DNA from: Sycobia sp. Sy_11
Lineage: Eukaryota > Arthropoda > Insecta > Hymenoptera > Epichrysomallidae
DNA: 64,000 bases
Direction: 5' to 3'
Assembly: GCA_018907035.1 (NCBI GenBank)
Contig: JACCIC010000015.1
Span: 1,032,501 to 1,096,500, forward strand
Of the stretch, positions 12,518 through 27,083 are shown piece by piece. Both the position numbers and the translations under genes were made by a program. The notes beneath the pieces are model-generated. The model ran no database searches. It had not been told where the DNA came from and saw only the letters and a program-made list of their open reading frames with translations. How positions within the stretch are numbered: position 1 is the first letter of the stretch; the number at the start of each line of letters is the position of its first letter.

Positions 12518-15500
12518 CGAAATAAATTTTCGTGGTAAATAAACAATATGTATATTTATATCATGTACGTGAGCTGTCATTGAATATGTCTTAAAATAGG
12601 TTTGAATATTTGAATGCATTAGAAACTGAACATATATAGTATGATCTAAATAAATGAAATAAATAATATCAAGTGTAATATCTATAGAAGGCCGGAATCA
12701 AAATTTAGTTTAAGCTTATTATTATATACATATAATATATTTGTTTTTTCATGTATATATATATATATATATATATGTATATAATTTATTCGCTTTTGTT
12801 AATATCAATATAAATAAGTAGTCGTAAAATTATATCTAACTCCATCGGGGCCTCGCCATCTCCTCCGACACTTGCCTACCTCGATATATATATAACACGA
12901 AATTATCGAGCTTTGAAACACTATCGATACTGCACAACACAGTGAAAACTTTCTCTCTTTTATCAGAAAGAGAAGTACGTATTATACAATATCTTTCAGA
13001 TTCGCGAAGAGATTTCACACACGCAAGGAATCAATTGTAATAATGTTGACTCAAAACAATCGCGTATAAAGTGCTTGGAAATTTAGCTAAGCTTTTCTAA
13101 TATCCGGATACAATGTCTGTACTGGATTGTTTCGATATCCTCGTATATTAAATTTCAAATATTCGACTATTTGGATAAATCGGATTTTCAGATGGTTTTG
13201 ATCAATGGCGTCGGATCAAAAGGTGTCTGGCGTCTGGCGAAGGTATCTGGTATTTCTGGTAACAACCGGGCATAGAAAGACTAAGTTTATGGAGGCCCAT
13301 AAAGATGTGAACTTATAAATAAACTCATCAATACCCAACCGTACTAATATACTAAACTGAATTCTACATACTCCCAACCTCAGATTAATTTTGTTTTGAG
13401 TTTCTGAGTTTCAACTGAAACGACGCACCCTATTTCGACATTCGAATCATAATAATTTACAAATTCAATTGCAGTTATTCATTCTTAACATAAATACTAT
13501 ACTATTTAATGTGTCTGCCAGTAGATCAAGTGTATACATTTGTTCTTTAAATGAGAATTAAATGCTAAATCTATTCTTTAATTAGCTTAATAATTTTTGA
13601 ATACCCGCGAAAATGCAATTATAAATCGTATATACATCTATCGGACTGTTCGAGTAATAAAATGCATGAATACTATTAACCTGATTTTTGCACTTTCCGA
13701 ATTTTTTTCTGTATGTACATATACGGATAATTTAAGTATATCTGAATAGTATCGCAGGTCTACTTATATATACTAGAGAGTAATATATATAGAAATTATC
13801 ACTGTACCTGGAGGGCCAGCCCTTCTGTATACGCGGGGTGACGGTCTCGAGCGAGGCGCCGGCTCTGGCCGTCGCCGGAGTCGTTATCTTGTGGCTGGAG
13901 GGCTTCCTGACGCCGCCCGGCCGGCTCGGGAATACGACCTTGAAGGAGGACCCGCTGCCGCCGCCCTTGTCCGGCGATAGCTGGGCCGGCGCTTCGGGAT
14001 CGAAGCTCGACGGTATCAACGCCGAGATGTCCACCTTCGACTTTGCCAGGAGCTCGTCCAGGGGTAATTTTCTCGGGGCGTCGGAGTCTGTCGTCGTTGG
14101 CGCGCGGAAATAAATTGATATTAATGCAATGCGAGTGAGGAGGACAGATAATTCGATGAAGAAATTATTTACATATACGTGCATAACGCATGGATTGATA
14201 AGTCCCTGTTTAGCTTTCGTGAAAGATTGCTTTCCCAGAATAACCGTGTTTTCTGCTTTAGAGCCGCGACTTTTCAGACCATGCGCGTTGAAGAAAGGAA
14301 AGGATTTGAAGAAAATAATTTAGAATGAGATGATAAGTTTTTTAGTTAAGCATATCTTTTACACTATACACATTTCCATAACGAACACTCACCTGCTTTA
14401 CGTTCATTGTCATCAATCGAAGATTTTAAATCAGATTTCCCCGTTGCATTCGAACTGCCAATTTCTGCAAAATTTTCAAATTATTTACTGGCATGTTATG
14501 CAACGCTCCTTTATTATTTCAGCCTACGTTCCACAAAATCGATAAAAATCAATTTTACGACTTTGAAATAAACAGAAAAAATACAACAAAAAAAAAATAA
14601 ATACTTGGCTCTTTATTATCGCACCTGCAAAAAAGCTAAAAGGGGCATAAAACAGCAATATTTCGTTATAATTACCGGGCTTATAGCCTGGGGGCAGAAG
14701 AACAGAAATATCCACCGCGCTTTTCACGAACAGATCCTCGATGGACTTCACCGGCCCGGTCGCCGATGTCGCAACGGCCGGACCATCCTTAATATCGGCG
14801 AGCTTGGTCTTTGTCAAAATCTCGCTGAGCAGCGAGGATTTCTCCGTTGTGGTATCTTCCTTTTTCAATTTGTAGCCTGTAATGAAGTTTTAAATGTCTA
14901 CATATAATATATATATAGATTAACTAACGTCAATTTTCTAGCAAATTGTGCAATTTGTCTCTATAGCGAGTTTCATATACATATCTTTACAAGGCATTTA
15001 ATACGCGAAATTTTGCAAGAAGGATGATCTCTGCTGTTTAGTATTAATGAGCAGGATTGAAATACTCGCGCGCTAAGACGTTATTATCTTGAAAATCGAC
15101 ATAAGACATGCCCACGCTTGCGTAAGCGGCCTCGCGTGGTAGTCATATAGAAAAGTATTAGAGAAAGACGCGTTGGCCGGATGGATCATTGGAATTCTGA
15201 ATATAAAATGAATATTTCCAAACGACTTAAGAAGCTGCTCCAATGGAATACCCACTTTGTGTGTGTGTGTGTGTGTTCGATACACTGACTGACTCATTGA
15301 CTCGCCAACGCAGAAACCAAATCGTTTCCCCTGTTTTACTTTATTCCCTATTATAGTTACTTCATATTTTACTTGTATAAATGATATAAAGAACCTTATA
15401 GAGATGAAAGAAGGGAGAATTTTATCCCACCAATCCTAAGAGGTCAAATATATTTTTACATTTTTTGTCAATATCGACGTGTTGCCAAAATCAAAGATAT

Positions 15501-18500
15501 CTGGCAGTACCCGAAGTTCAATTTCTAGATTTTATGCTCAATTAAGTTAAAAGGTAAAACGTATTTTTACATACAGATGCCCATAACTTTAGAGATGTGA
15601 AAGAGGAAAATGAATTGTAAAATTAAGTTAATTGAACACACTAATCTACTCTAAAGTAAAGCAATTCAAAGTTGAATACCTACAAATTTATTTATATGGA
15701 CAATAGTTATATATAGAAATATATATAAATTTATATCTGGCAAATAGTTATTATATTTTCATCGGCTACATGTTAGGATAAGATCGAAATGCTTATCTTT
15801 GATTCTAACTTTATTGAAAAATATAAATTTGAGAATGAAAAATTTAAAGACAATAAAATATGTCTTTTATTATGATTTAGAACTTTTTCTTGAAATATTT
15901 TCTTAAACATTTGAAATTAGCATATTATCATGTTCACGTCTTCATGGGTTTTTATGCGATTCCCATCCTTGTAAATTAGACATTTCGCAAATTTGCCTTA
16001 TGATACTAATATTCAGTTACTCAGCACTAATACAAAGGAATAATTCTGAGCGTCTTGAGAAATTGAGCTTCTTCCCGCACAAGGAAAAGTTAAAAGAATT
16101 TAATTAAATTATAGATAAAAGATTGTATTTTTTTATTTTATACAGTGAAAGACGAACTTCAAAAGATATTCTATATGGTACCCCCCCCCCGTGTTTCTCC
16201 ACATAAGAAAAATATAAAGAAATCAGAATGGAATCCTAATAAGTGATTTATAAAATGTCATAAGTATTAGATATAAATTAGATAGGAAAATCTTCATTGG
16301 GTCTAGTGAGTATAATACGTATATAAAATTAGGATATGTCGAGGATATTTGTACATAGGTCATGAACTTTTTGGACGAATCCGAGACGAATATAGTATTT
16401 ATGTCATTATAACAAAAATGATCACCTGGTGGAAGAAAAGCGCTTATGTCCTCAATGGTGGTGAGAGCTTTGCGTCCGGTACTCGCGGTGCTCCTGTCGG
16501 TGGAGACCTCCACCGGCCCCGTGGATGTCGTCGTAGACGTTGACGAGCTCACCGTTGTCGTCGATGTCTTGTAGGACGGCCTCTTCCTGTAGCCACCCTT
16601 CGGATAGTCCTTCGGCAGGAAGCTCTCCACGTCCTCCAAAGTCGTCTGGTACTTGGGCCTCTTGGTGCTGCTGCTGATGCTGCCGCTGCTCGTCGAGCTC
16701 GTGCGGTAGAGGCCGCTTTTGGGGAAATCCTTGGGCAGGAAGGCCGACACGTCTTCCAAGGTCGTTTGGATCTTGGGACGTTTCGTCGACGATCCCGTGG
16801 ACGTCGTGGTCGTTGACGTTGACGTTGACGTGGAAGTTGACGTTGACGAAGTGCTCGACGTGGACGTCGAACGATGCAGGCTGCTCTTGGGGAAGTCCTT
16901 TGGCAGGAAGGCAGCGATGTCGTCGTGGGTCGTCAGGATCCTCGGTCGCTTTGTGATGCTCGTGATGCTCAGCGGGGCTATCGGGGACGAGGCTGGGGCG
17001 ATCGTCGTCGTCGTCGGCAGGGTCAGCGACGTGACGGATAACGGCTTCTTGTTATACCGCCGCGGCACGAATCTGTTTGGGCATTTCAAGGAGTCGTCGC
17101 GAGGTTTATATTATCGTGATTATATAATTAGATTGTTAAATTTTATATTTTTGTTTTTGTTTTTGTTTTTATCATTTTAAGAATCACAATGGGCATTAAG
17201 TAACTTTGACACGTGATTGAATATATTCTGAATCGTAGAAATCTTCAATGAAAAATATTAGTCCTTATTAAACAAATAGACATTACTCTCACGGATTCAC
17301 ACTAAGACCTTATCATAATTATATAACTTATTAGAATTGCCTCTTTCATGTTTTTAAAAATTTGTCTCTTCGAGATTAGATTTAAGCGGCATAATTTTCG
17401 AGGTATCCCAGTGCGTAAATGATAATAGAACACTCATTATATATTTTCAGTAATTTTGGTCAAATATATTCTGTCTCTATATATCTTGATACATAAATAT
17501 ATTGTTATGCTTTGAAGTCTTACCAAATCGAAATGTAAATTTTGATTGAACGTTCAGCAACCAATTTAGCTTTTTCTATTTGGCCTTCAACCGAAGAAAA
17601 AAAAGAATTTCTGTTATTGATTATCTCGTTTGAGAATTCAGTTTTAATTACAGTCAAACAATTGTTTTCATAATTATATTTAATCACGTTTTTCTATGAT
17701 TCTTTTCATTTAGTAATCTATTCATCGCGTATAAATTTCTTTCTAATCATTTATGTTCTCAAAAATATAAGTGATTTTTTTCTTTTCATAAATTACGCTA
17801 ATAAAACATTGAAATCAATAATTATTGTCTTTTAAAGTAAATTGAATGGAAATACGAATAATTTATACTATACAACTTTTTACACTGTTTAATTAAAATA
17901 ATCGAGTCCAAAGTATAAGACATGGTAAAATAATAGATTTTCCTGTTTTTTTAAAAATATGTATACAAATTAATTTCATTATATTTTTTACATATTTTAA
18001 GATAACATGTAATTATTTTTAAAACTTTTAAAGATTTTATTAATGACTGTCATATAATAAGATTAAAATATTAAACTACTTCAATTGTCATCAGAGCTTA
18101 TTAAGTTACTTTTTATAGTGTTTCAAGACTTTGGAATTTAAGATCATCATTAGAAAAATTAGTATCTGTACTTTTAAATCAGGCTCTTTAACACTAAAAC
18201 AAGAAGTATATAAAGAGATTTTTAATAAATTACTATCAAAAAATATACCAAAAGTTTGATAGACTATATATAGCCATTTTTTTAAGTATTGTTTTGAAAG
18301 CGTTTTTCTCGTAAAATTTTATTTGGCAACTTTTTTTACATTTCTTTCTCCAATCAGTTTATATAATTTTAGTTTATAATAATATTAAGTAAATTAAAAT
18401 TAATATTCAAAATTAAATTTACACTAACGGGCTTATCGTAAAATCGTATGATTAATTAAAATATAATTAAATTAAAAAGAATAAAGAGAAAACTCACAAC

Positions 18501-19572
18501 ATGCTAAAATGTATGTACATCGATATGAGAAGTTCCTGAACGAAACGAAAATAATTCATTTCCGTTCTGTGTGGTATTTTGTTTTCTTTTTTTCTGAAGC
18601 TGTACTTCCGTCAAAGCGTTTAAATCTTTTGTTAATTTTACATGCATGTACTGTCAAGTTGTATATAATATGTTTTCATATATTACATTAGAACGTGGAA
18701 AGTTACGTTTTCATACTTTCACGCATTTTCTCTTCAAAGAGTTCGTTTATACCTATATATAAACACGCACTCTTTTGACAGTCATAATAATAATTTATCT
18801 TTTTAAAAGTATGCTTACTCATTTTTTTTTTGTTGTTGTTGGCTATGCTGTTTTTTTTATTACTAAGCAGAACTAATTTGCATTTCACTTTCCATTACGT
18901 TTCCCGGTAAAAAGCAGAACGTTCCAAAAGTAGCGTGTATATATCGTAACGCTTTGCTTTTTAAAAGAGTTTCACCTGTATAAAACTGTAGCCCAGATCC
19001 AGATGGGGAACGTTTTGAAAAATTATATTGGCAAATTTGCGTTGGATAAAAGAAGAAAGAGAAGAACTTATATGATACTGTAAAAATAAATTTGTTCCGG
19101 TGTATATATAATATGGTAAAATGTTAAATCGATATAGCCTACGACTAAATGCACGAAAACTTTCACAAGACAGATAAAACTGTATAATATTTTAATATGG
19201 ACATGTAGCACGGGGGATTATGAGATTTTTCCTAAATTCTATAGTTTTTTTTTTTTTTTTTTAATAGCCCCAGCCTCGATACGGTTTCGCGTAACATTTA
19301 GAGCATAGCACTTCCAGGGTTTTTAATATAGAATACGATAAATTCTTATTACTAATGGTAATCGCACTGAATAAACATGATACGCGCGCGTTATAAACTA
19401 TATATTTTCCGGATGTGCGTGCGGGTATCCATATATTTATTAAGTGCAAAATAAAGCGATGAGAAATATCGTAACTACGTAGAGCTGAAAATATATCTGC
19501 GGCATTTTTATGTACGGTTTCTCGATCGATATATAGAACGATATAAGTTTTCGAAAATGTTCACGTTGTTTC

Positions 19573-19623
<51 letters not shown>

Positions 19624-19803
19624 GATATATATTTTACTTCCGTCTACATTGTATTTTTTTATTGTCCTTGCCAATGATTTTGGTTAGGATTACATGCAAA
19701 ACTTATACGATTATTAAAAATGTTAAATCAGTAGAAGTAAAATATATACTCATCCCGTCTACGATCGCGTGGATTTTTTAGTCCACTCGCTTAATAATTT
19801 ATG

Positions 19804-19851
<48 letters not shown>

Positions 19852-22800
19852 TATACATACGAGTACGATGTATAACTCATGCGGAGCGTGATTTATGCAG
19901 GATGTTCCAGGCTTAAACGCCGCGGTGAGCAAATTATTGTCGGTGGTCAGCTTCGCTTTCTCATAAATATTAAATATCCCTACCCCCCCCCCCTTTCTAA
20001 TCATCTGTATAAGAGCCATGCGGCGATGCCGACGGTCGACGGACGAGGATTGACATCGAAAATAACATTTTACCCGCTTGTTAAATATACATTTTTTCCA
20101 GCATATATATATAATGAATATTAAGTTCGAGAACTCGTTTTTTTTTTCGCGTGAGGTTAAGGCAATCGAATCGTATGCCATACTTCGAGAGAATCATTAT
20201 AATGTAGGAGGCTAGGAGGAAATTGTTTTGATCATGACTTAGTGAGAGATTCTTATATTTTTTGTGTTTCATAATACGTTATACGTGCACACGACACACG
20301 CGCGCACACGCACACATGTCAACATAATATCACTAGTTTAGTATGATACCATACAGTCCTTTAGCGATGGATTTGATAATATTGATGTTCTAACATATCA
20401 TCTTTTCGTTCTTTACCTGTTACTTATAGGTACTATATCCCAGAGCGAAAATCAAGCACTCCTATGGAATAAATATCGGTATTTTTTAAAGAATGCATTC
20501 AAATATTCTTTTTCAAAACTAATTAAAAATTTCTTTTATTCCCTGAATTTTCCGTCGAATTTTGATTAAACGGTAATTGGACAAGTATTTCAAATCATGC
20601 ATCCTAAATAATTAAATTTTCCATTAATCTATTATCTAAATCATACATAATGAGAATCTTAAGGAAGTGAAAAATAATTCTTTATCTGTTTCCTTATAAT
20701 TGGCAAGATCTTATACATATTTAAATAGTTCATTATTCTGAAACCTTATTCTTCTAAACTTCTATTTCAATACAGCAGTTGAAAATACAAATTAAAAGAA
20801 CAAAGAACTGTATTGAAGATAAAAGGTGTCATTTATATAGGCATACTTTTAAAAAGGTATTAACTTTTACATTGCACGTGCTTCAATAATAATTGACGAT
20901 GCTTGATGTGAAATTGAGAAAAAAATATATGGGTCGCCATCTAACATTACAAATGTTAGAACCGACTAAGATTGTTCCAGTTTTGTAAGTTGTTTTTGTC
21001 CATTCTTTGCAAAATGTATTATTCGAAAGAATACTATTTTAGTACGAGTCTGAAAGATTTTTACGATGCACTCAAAAAAATTTTATTTTCATGACAGGAT
21101 TCCTTTTGGGTGAAAACCTACTGACTGGTTAATAAATTCTTTAGGAGTGGTTTTTATCTCAGATTTTACACAATTTTTTGCCGATTAATATTCAAGTTTT
21201 CTGTCAGTCTATTTTTTGTTATTGAAATGTCATTGTCGCGATTTACCGCGTCAATTGAGGGCTATATAAAAGTATCAACTAAATGTATATATACAGAATC
21301 CTCTCCTTAATGTCTACGTCATAACAATAAACATTGCGATATCAAGCGCAAACTCACCGGCCATTCGACAAGAACCCGCTGGACAGCTCGGACTGCACCC
21401 TGTCGAGCTTGTCGATGATGCTCTCGGTCGACTCGAGCTGCTCGCCGATCTTGTCCACCGAGGGGAACGGCAGGAATCGCGCGCCGGACACGCTGCGGCT
21501 CGTCTGCACCGCCGGCTGTATCGTCGTCGACGGGTGGGGCGGCGGCGACGGCGGCGCCGGCGCGGGCGTCGTCGTCGAGGTCGGCGTCGTGCTGGTCGTA
21601 GGCGCCTGGGTCGTCGTGGTCGTGGTAGTCGTTGTGGTGGTGGTGGTGCTTGGCGGGCTCATCGTCGTCGTGGACGTCGTCGTTGTCGTCGTCGTGGCGG
21701 ACGTTGTGGACGTGGTCGATGACGAGTCCGCTGCGGGAAGATTTTGATTGATTACGGAAAATGGCCAGCCGATCGCTCATAGACGAATGTAAGTTTGTAT
21801 AAGCGACGTTACTTTAATATACAACGTACATTTAACGTATGTTTATTTGTATATATATATATAACATTTTTAGGGTTTGAAATCTGAATTATACTTTTAA
21901 TGTATTATGTTTTCATCTTAACGTATCTATGTCTGAATATATATACTAGAAATTTAAAGGGTCCAAATAGGTTGAGTAACATAAGTACAGACGTTTGAAT
22001 CATTATAAAATTTCAGCCGTTCCTGTTGTTGGGATACAACAAAGTTCACATTCCTTATTTTTTATTTAGCTCTTCTACATAGATTCTACTATTCGTGCAT
22101 AATGCTGGAACTATTCCATCAACTCGAGCAGTTGGAATATTTTAACATCACGAAATCAAAAATTTCCTATAGTCCATAAAAGAGTCGTTTTATCGAGGTT
22201 CGTGGAGAAGACTTTTAAGAGGATTTTTTGCTACATTAGGCTTAATCTAAGAAAAATAACAGTTGGATTTGAAGGGAATATAATCTGATGATATGTTGAG
22301 TAATACGTTATTAAAAAGATAAGCATATACGAGAAGAAGACAATAAGATCCATATAGACAATTTATGACTGGTTTTCAACTGTCGATTATTTGAAGAAAT
22401 TACGGTTGATCATTTTAATATCCTTTTTCAATATTACTTATTAGATTTTAATAAGCTGACAGACCATTTATTTTCTTCGTTATAGCACATCATTATTAAG
22501 ATGACCAAGTTGATTACAAATTGGGAACTCTATTTTGAAGAAATCCGTAATATTGAAAAAAAGAACTTCATACTAATATTTTTCTTTTCTATTGTTGCTT
22601 TTGAATATTCTTGAATTTATCTTTACAATTGAATCGGCAAAATATTTTTTCTGATATTTTAACCGATACATCGCATCAAATTTTCATGAAAATTCAACAC
22701 ATATAAGCGCAGCATCAAAAACGAAACTGCGATTCTTCAACAGATAAAGCGCCACTAAAATCTCGAAATAAGAATGAAGTACAGGAACGTGATGGTCGAA

Positions 22801-25800
22801 GCAATGATGATAATACCGATAAAAGTTATAATGATAAAAGTAATAATAATAACAATAATAATAAAAGTAATAATAGAAATAATAATAATGAAAGAGAAGG
22901 GAGTAGTATTTTAAAAAAATGACGAGCTGAAAGCACCAGATATTTTAATGCGCGATTGCGATATGTTTATGTTAATACATCAATAAACAATTTTAAGCAA
23001 AATTAACTTCTTGATAAATTTTTTTATCCCTTTTGTTTCACGTTCCTCAGAAATTCTATTGGAAAAATTTGATCGACTCGCATTAATGTCATCTTTTTTT
23101 TAGTAATAATGAACTACGCATACGAGGTCCTCCATATATCTAATTATCTAATATAAAAATTCCTTCGCAAGAAAAAAACAGCGAAGGCAAAAAAAAAAAA
23201 AAATGAAAAAGCATCAGTTGAGTAATCGAATTTCCAATACATTCTATTAAGCGAAAAATGCTTAAGTAACGGCGCTAATTATCCTCGTTACAGAAATCTT
23301 GAAAATCACCGCCGCGCCCCCCTATTCGCCAAAACCGCCTACGGCGAAACTCTCATTTTTCCCGGCAACGTCGTTACATAAATCGATCCAATTAATAGAG
23401 AGATAATGGGCGAAAGCTTTCACCGCGCCTCATCGATCTGCCCTCTTATTCAACGCTTGAATCCATATATATATATATATATATGTAGGAATAGGATTAG
23501 ATTTCAAAGTGGACTGTAAACTTTATATGTATACGTGTATATTATACAGGGGAAAAAAAGGAAAAGAAATATAAAACGATCGATATGTATACATAAGGGG
23601 GAAATCGCGGGGGGTGGGGGCAGTCGTGTGGCGGCCTCCAACGTACGTATATTCCCAATAGAAATTCGAGGCAATTGCGCGCGCGTGTCGATACTCTCGC
23701 GATTCCCCCCGAGAGACGCAAGCGTATATGTAAGTAAAATAAAGGGAACGGCTATTTTCTTGAGTCGAGCTAAAAAAGAACAGAGGGAGAAAAAAATCGA
23801 TGTTCGATCATCACGGGCGGACCCGCTCGGCGTGGATTGGCATGAAAATCCACGAGGGTATGCTTCGAAATAATTTAGAAATATTTATGTATAATTTTCT
23901 CGGTGGATAGATTTCGGTAACATATCTTATCAAAGTATTTTGTAATGCTTTCGAAAATGTTTGATCATCGTAAGATTTTGATCATTGAGATTTTGAAACA
24001 TTATTCATATTAATATTTCAAAATATTTCATAGTTTAAGATTACTTAAGTTTGTCATGTATTTCGCTTTAAGAAAATATTTTATTGAAAAATAATTACCT
24101 AGAAGATGTATATAAAATATTTTCTCTTAGAATAAATATTTCATTGCTGTAAGAGCGTACACGCAGCGAATTTCTCGCTCTTGAGCAATGATTTTTAAGA
24201 CAGATTTATAAATATTTTAACAAAGTATGTGCTTGTGTATATATATCATCGAAATACTCCAGCGCTGTTAGAGGACGCTGCACATATCCCTATATTTCTC
24301 GCCTCAAACTTTCGAAATTTCCCCCCGATCCCTGAAGAAATTAAAGAAAAATGTAAAGGGCGTCGCACTCACCTTCGTCGGACCGGGCGGGTGATTCGGT
24401 CATCGTGGACGTGGGCGGGGGCGCGGTCGTGCTGTCCGGCACTGAGTAGGTGCCGTTGACGACGCTCTTGGTGGTGACCACCGAGACGATCGCCTCGCCG
24501 ATCAGGATCGACTGCTCCTCCGCCGGCTTCGACCCCTCACCCTCCTCCTCCTCCTCCTCCTCCTCCTCCTCCGGCGCCGCGGCCTCCTCGTGCAGCTCTT
24601 CATCCTCGGTCAACTCGTCCGCCGGCACCTCCGCCTCCTCCCCCGTCCCCTCCAGTCTCCTGTTCCTCCAGCTCGCGCGGCTTGTGCTGCTCGTCGCCTA
24701 CGCGACTCCCGCCGTCGGCGTTCGGCGCTGGCGCCGCTGTGGCTTCCGGCCGCTGTCGCTCCGGGATCGACGTCGTGACGGGCCGCTGCGCCTGCGTTAA
24801 TAAGATGAGCGGGATGCTTACATCGGTCAACGGTGGCTGATTTTAATTGGCGTGGGAGAGATGGGGGCCGGGGTGGTGGTTTCGCGGCAAGCGTAATTGG
24901 GCCTCGGTCCCCCGGACTGATGTTAGGTAATGGAAGGATCTACTATATAGTATACGTATGTATGTGTGGAGATATATAAAGAGCATAGTATCAGGGCCGT
25001 CTTTCCATCATGTTTAACTTGGAGACTAAATAATGTGGGCTCCGATATATTTATTATATTAATCAATATTCTTTTATTCTGATTGTAATGATTATTATAA
25101 CCTTTAAAACAACAGAATCTTATTTGAAACAGCAAAACGATACGGTTTCATTCGAAAAAATGGCGATACGTTTCATTTTATGCATTTAGGTTTTGCTCAT
25201 TAATTTTAATTTCGAAGAAAAGTTACAAATTGAAGTATATTTTATTAAATTATCCACACTTTTTACGTAAACTAAGAAATTAGGGTATAATCATATTCAA
25301 AAAATGACAATAAAAAATCTAAGTTTTTTAATTAAAATTACATTGAACTTGTATCGAATTCTTATTAGCATAATCTATATCAAACGTAATATTAATTTTG
25401 GAATTTTTTTCAGAAAATAAAAAAATTACCGTATTACTGCGCTGATAGTAATAATTATATATGAAAAAATTACAGGTAAAAAAATGCACTCTGAACTTCA
25501 GAATCTTTTTATTTCACATATGATGACTATAGTGAAAAGGTGAAATGTTAACATTGAAATTGAATTATTTAGCAAAATACTTGATTATTGAGTTTTGATT
25601 CAAAAAGATAAGCAAGAAGATATAAAATCTCTTTTTTTGTACGGCGTAAATATTATTTTTTATTCGATTAATACTTTAGCATATTAGAATAAATAATCGA
25701 CGACTTTATTTTATTTAAAACAATGTATAGTTCTTCCAAAATAATTAATACAATTTCTATTTGGTAATACACTGGCGCTTTCTGAAGTTCAAGATAGGCG

Positions 25801-25951
25801 ATGCTATGGATTGGGGCCCTAGTCGTTTAAACGGCCCTGGGAAACGTGTGACTATCAGGAAATCTCGCTGCTCTCTCGAGTAGTATTGACAATCAGCCGC
25901 CGTGTCTTTAGCTCCTTGGAGTATTGCTGTAGGACTATTAAAATCTACGTT

Positions 25952-26014
<63 letters not shown>

Positions 26015-26376
26015 TTGTGTATGAAATTCATTTACCGATAATGGTAAGGTTAATTATTGAATTATACAGGTTTAATTATACACACGCCAGATGTTTCATT
26101 CCGAATTCTTTGCGTAAAATCAAATCTCATTGCCACAAACACTTATTATAGAATTACGTGCGCTGTACCTGATAAATAAAATTTCATATATATATATATA
26201 TATTCCGATAGAACGGTCGCGATAACAATTCAGTAAAAACTTTCCAGCTGGATATATATTCCATTACTACATAGAGTGACTTTATAATGATGTAATGAGA
26301 AATACTCCGTTTATGTATTTGTTCTAAATGTAGAGGGATAATGAACGAATTTTCATTAACGATTACGCTGTACAAT

Positions 26377-26430
<54 letters not shown>

Positions 26431-26856
26431 TGGATGACGAACAAAAAAATCGACATTATACGAGCTTATTATTTTTCACGACGACACAGGACAATAATCC
26501 TTCGACGGTTCAACCTTTTTCTTTTTCTGTTTTCTTTTACTTCTTAAAAATTTATAACATCTACGCTAAGTATAGTCTCTTTTCTAGGATAATCTAAATT
26601 CGGCACTAAGCTCCATGTCATTTATTACGGCGGTAAGACATAACTATTATTATTATTTTTCGGAATCGATAATTACAGCGTCATGCGGTTTTTATACGTA
26701 TACGCTAAATGGGAGGAAAACTCGAAGCATATATGTAATAATGAACAATTTTTAAATTATATGCGTTAGAAAGTGGTGTATTAAAATTACTCCTTTTAAT
26801 AAAACCCCTACATATTACCTAATATAAAATACAATAGAGCGTTACAAGGCTCTTGC

Positions 26857-26917
<61 letters not shown>

Positions 26918-27020
26918 CTATTCTAAATCACCCACCTGTTTGCGTCGCGTATACGCACAAAAGCCGTTTCTCTCTATTCTTCGTGTATGCATATATGTGG
27001 TCCCCTCCCTCCATTATGTG

Positions 27021-27083
<63 letters not shown>

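Larger units (their letters stand above)
11332..13807 (-). other. Intron 8 of the mucin-like gene
   Basis: AT-rich, about 2.5 kb. Contains (TG/CG)n near 11814-11838, (AT)n at 12078-12120, 12472-12514 and 12757-12776, and an imperfect repeat of 'ggtgtctggcgtctgg'-like words around 13219-13260. No convincing exon on either strand. Confidence 0.7.
17073..21357 (-). other. Intron 4 of the mucin-like gene
   Basis: A 4.3 kb AT-rich intron. The first 2.4 kb (17.1-19.5 kb) has no long AT array. Arrays occur at 19575-19618 and 19807-19842, and a C10 run lies at 19983-19992. No exon was recognised. Confidence 0.7.

Noticed and set aside
21319..21780. Val- or Arg-rich plus-strand and His/Asp-rich minus-strand frames
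   Set aside because: Shadow frames of the ACG/ACC Thr-rich exon 4. The true frame follows from phases 1 in and 2 out.
24450..24830. Ser-rich plus-strand ORF over exon 3
   Set aside because: Antisense reading of a Glu-rich coding run, with no signals of its own.
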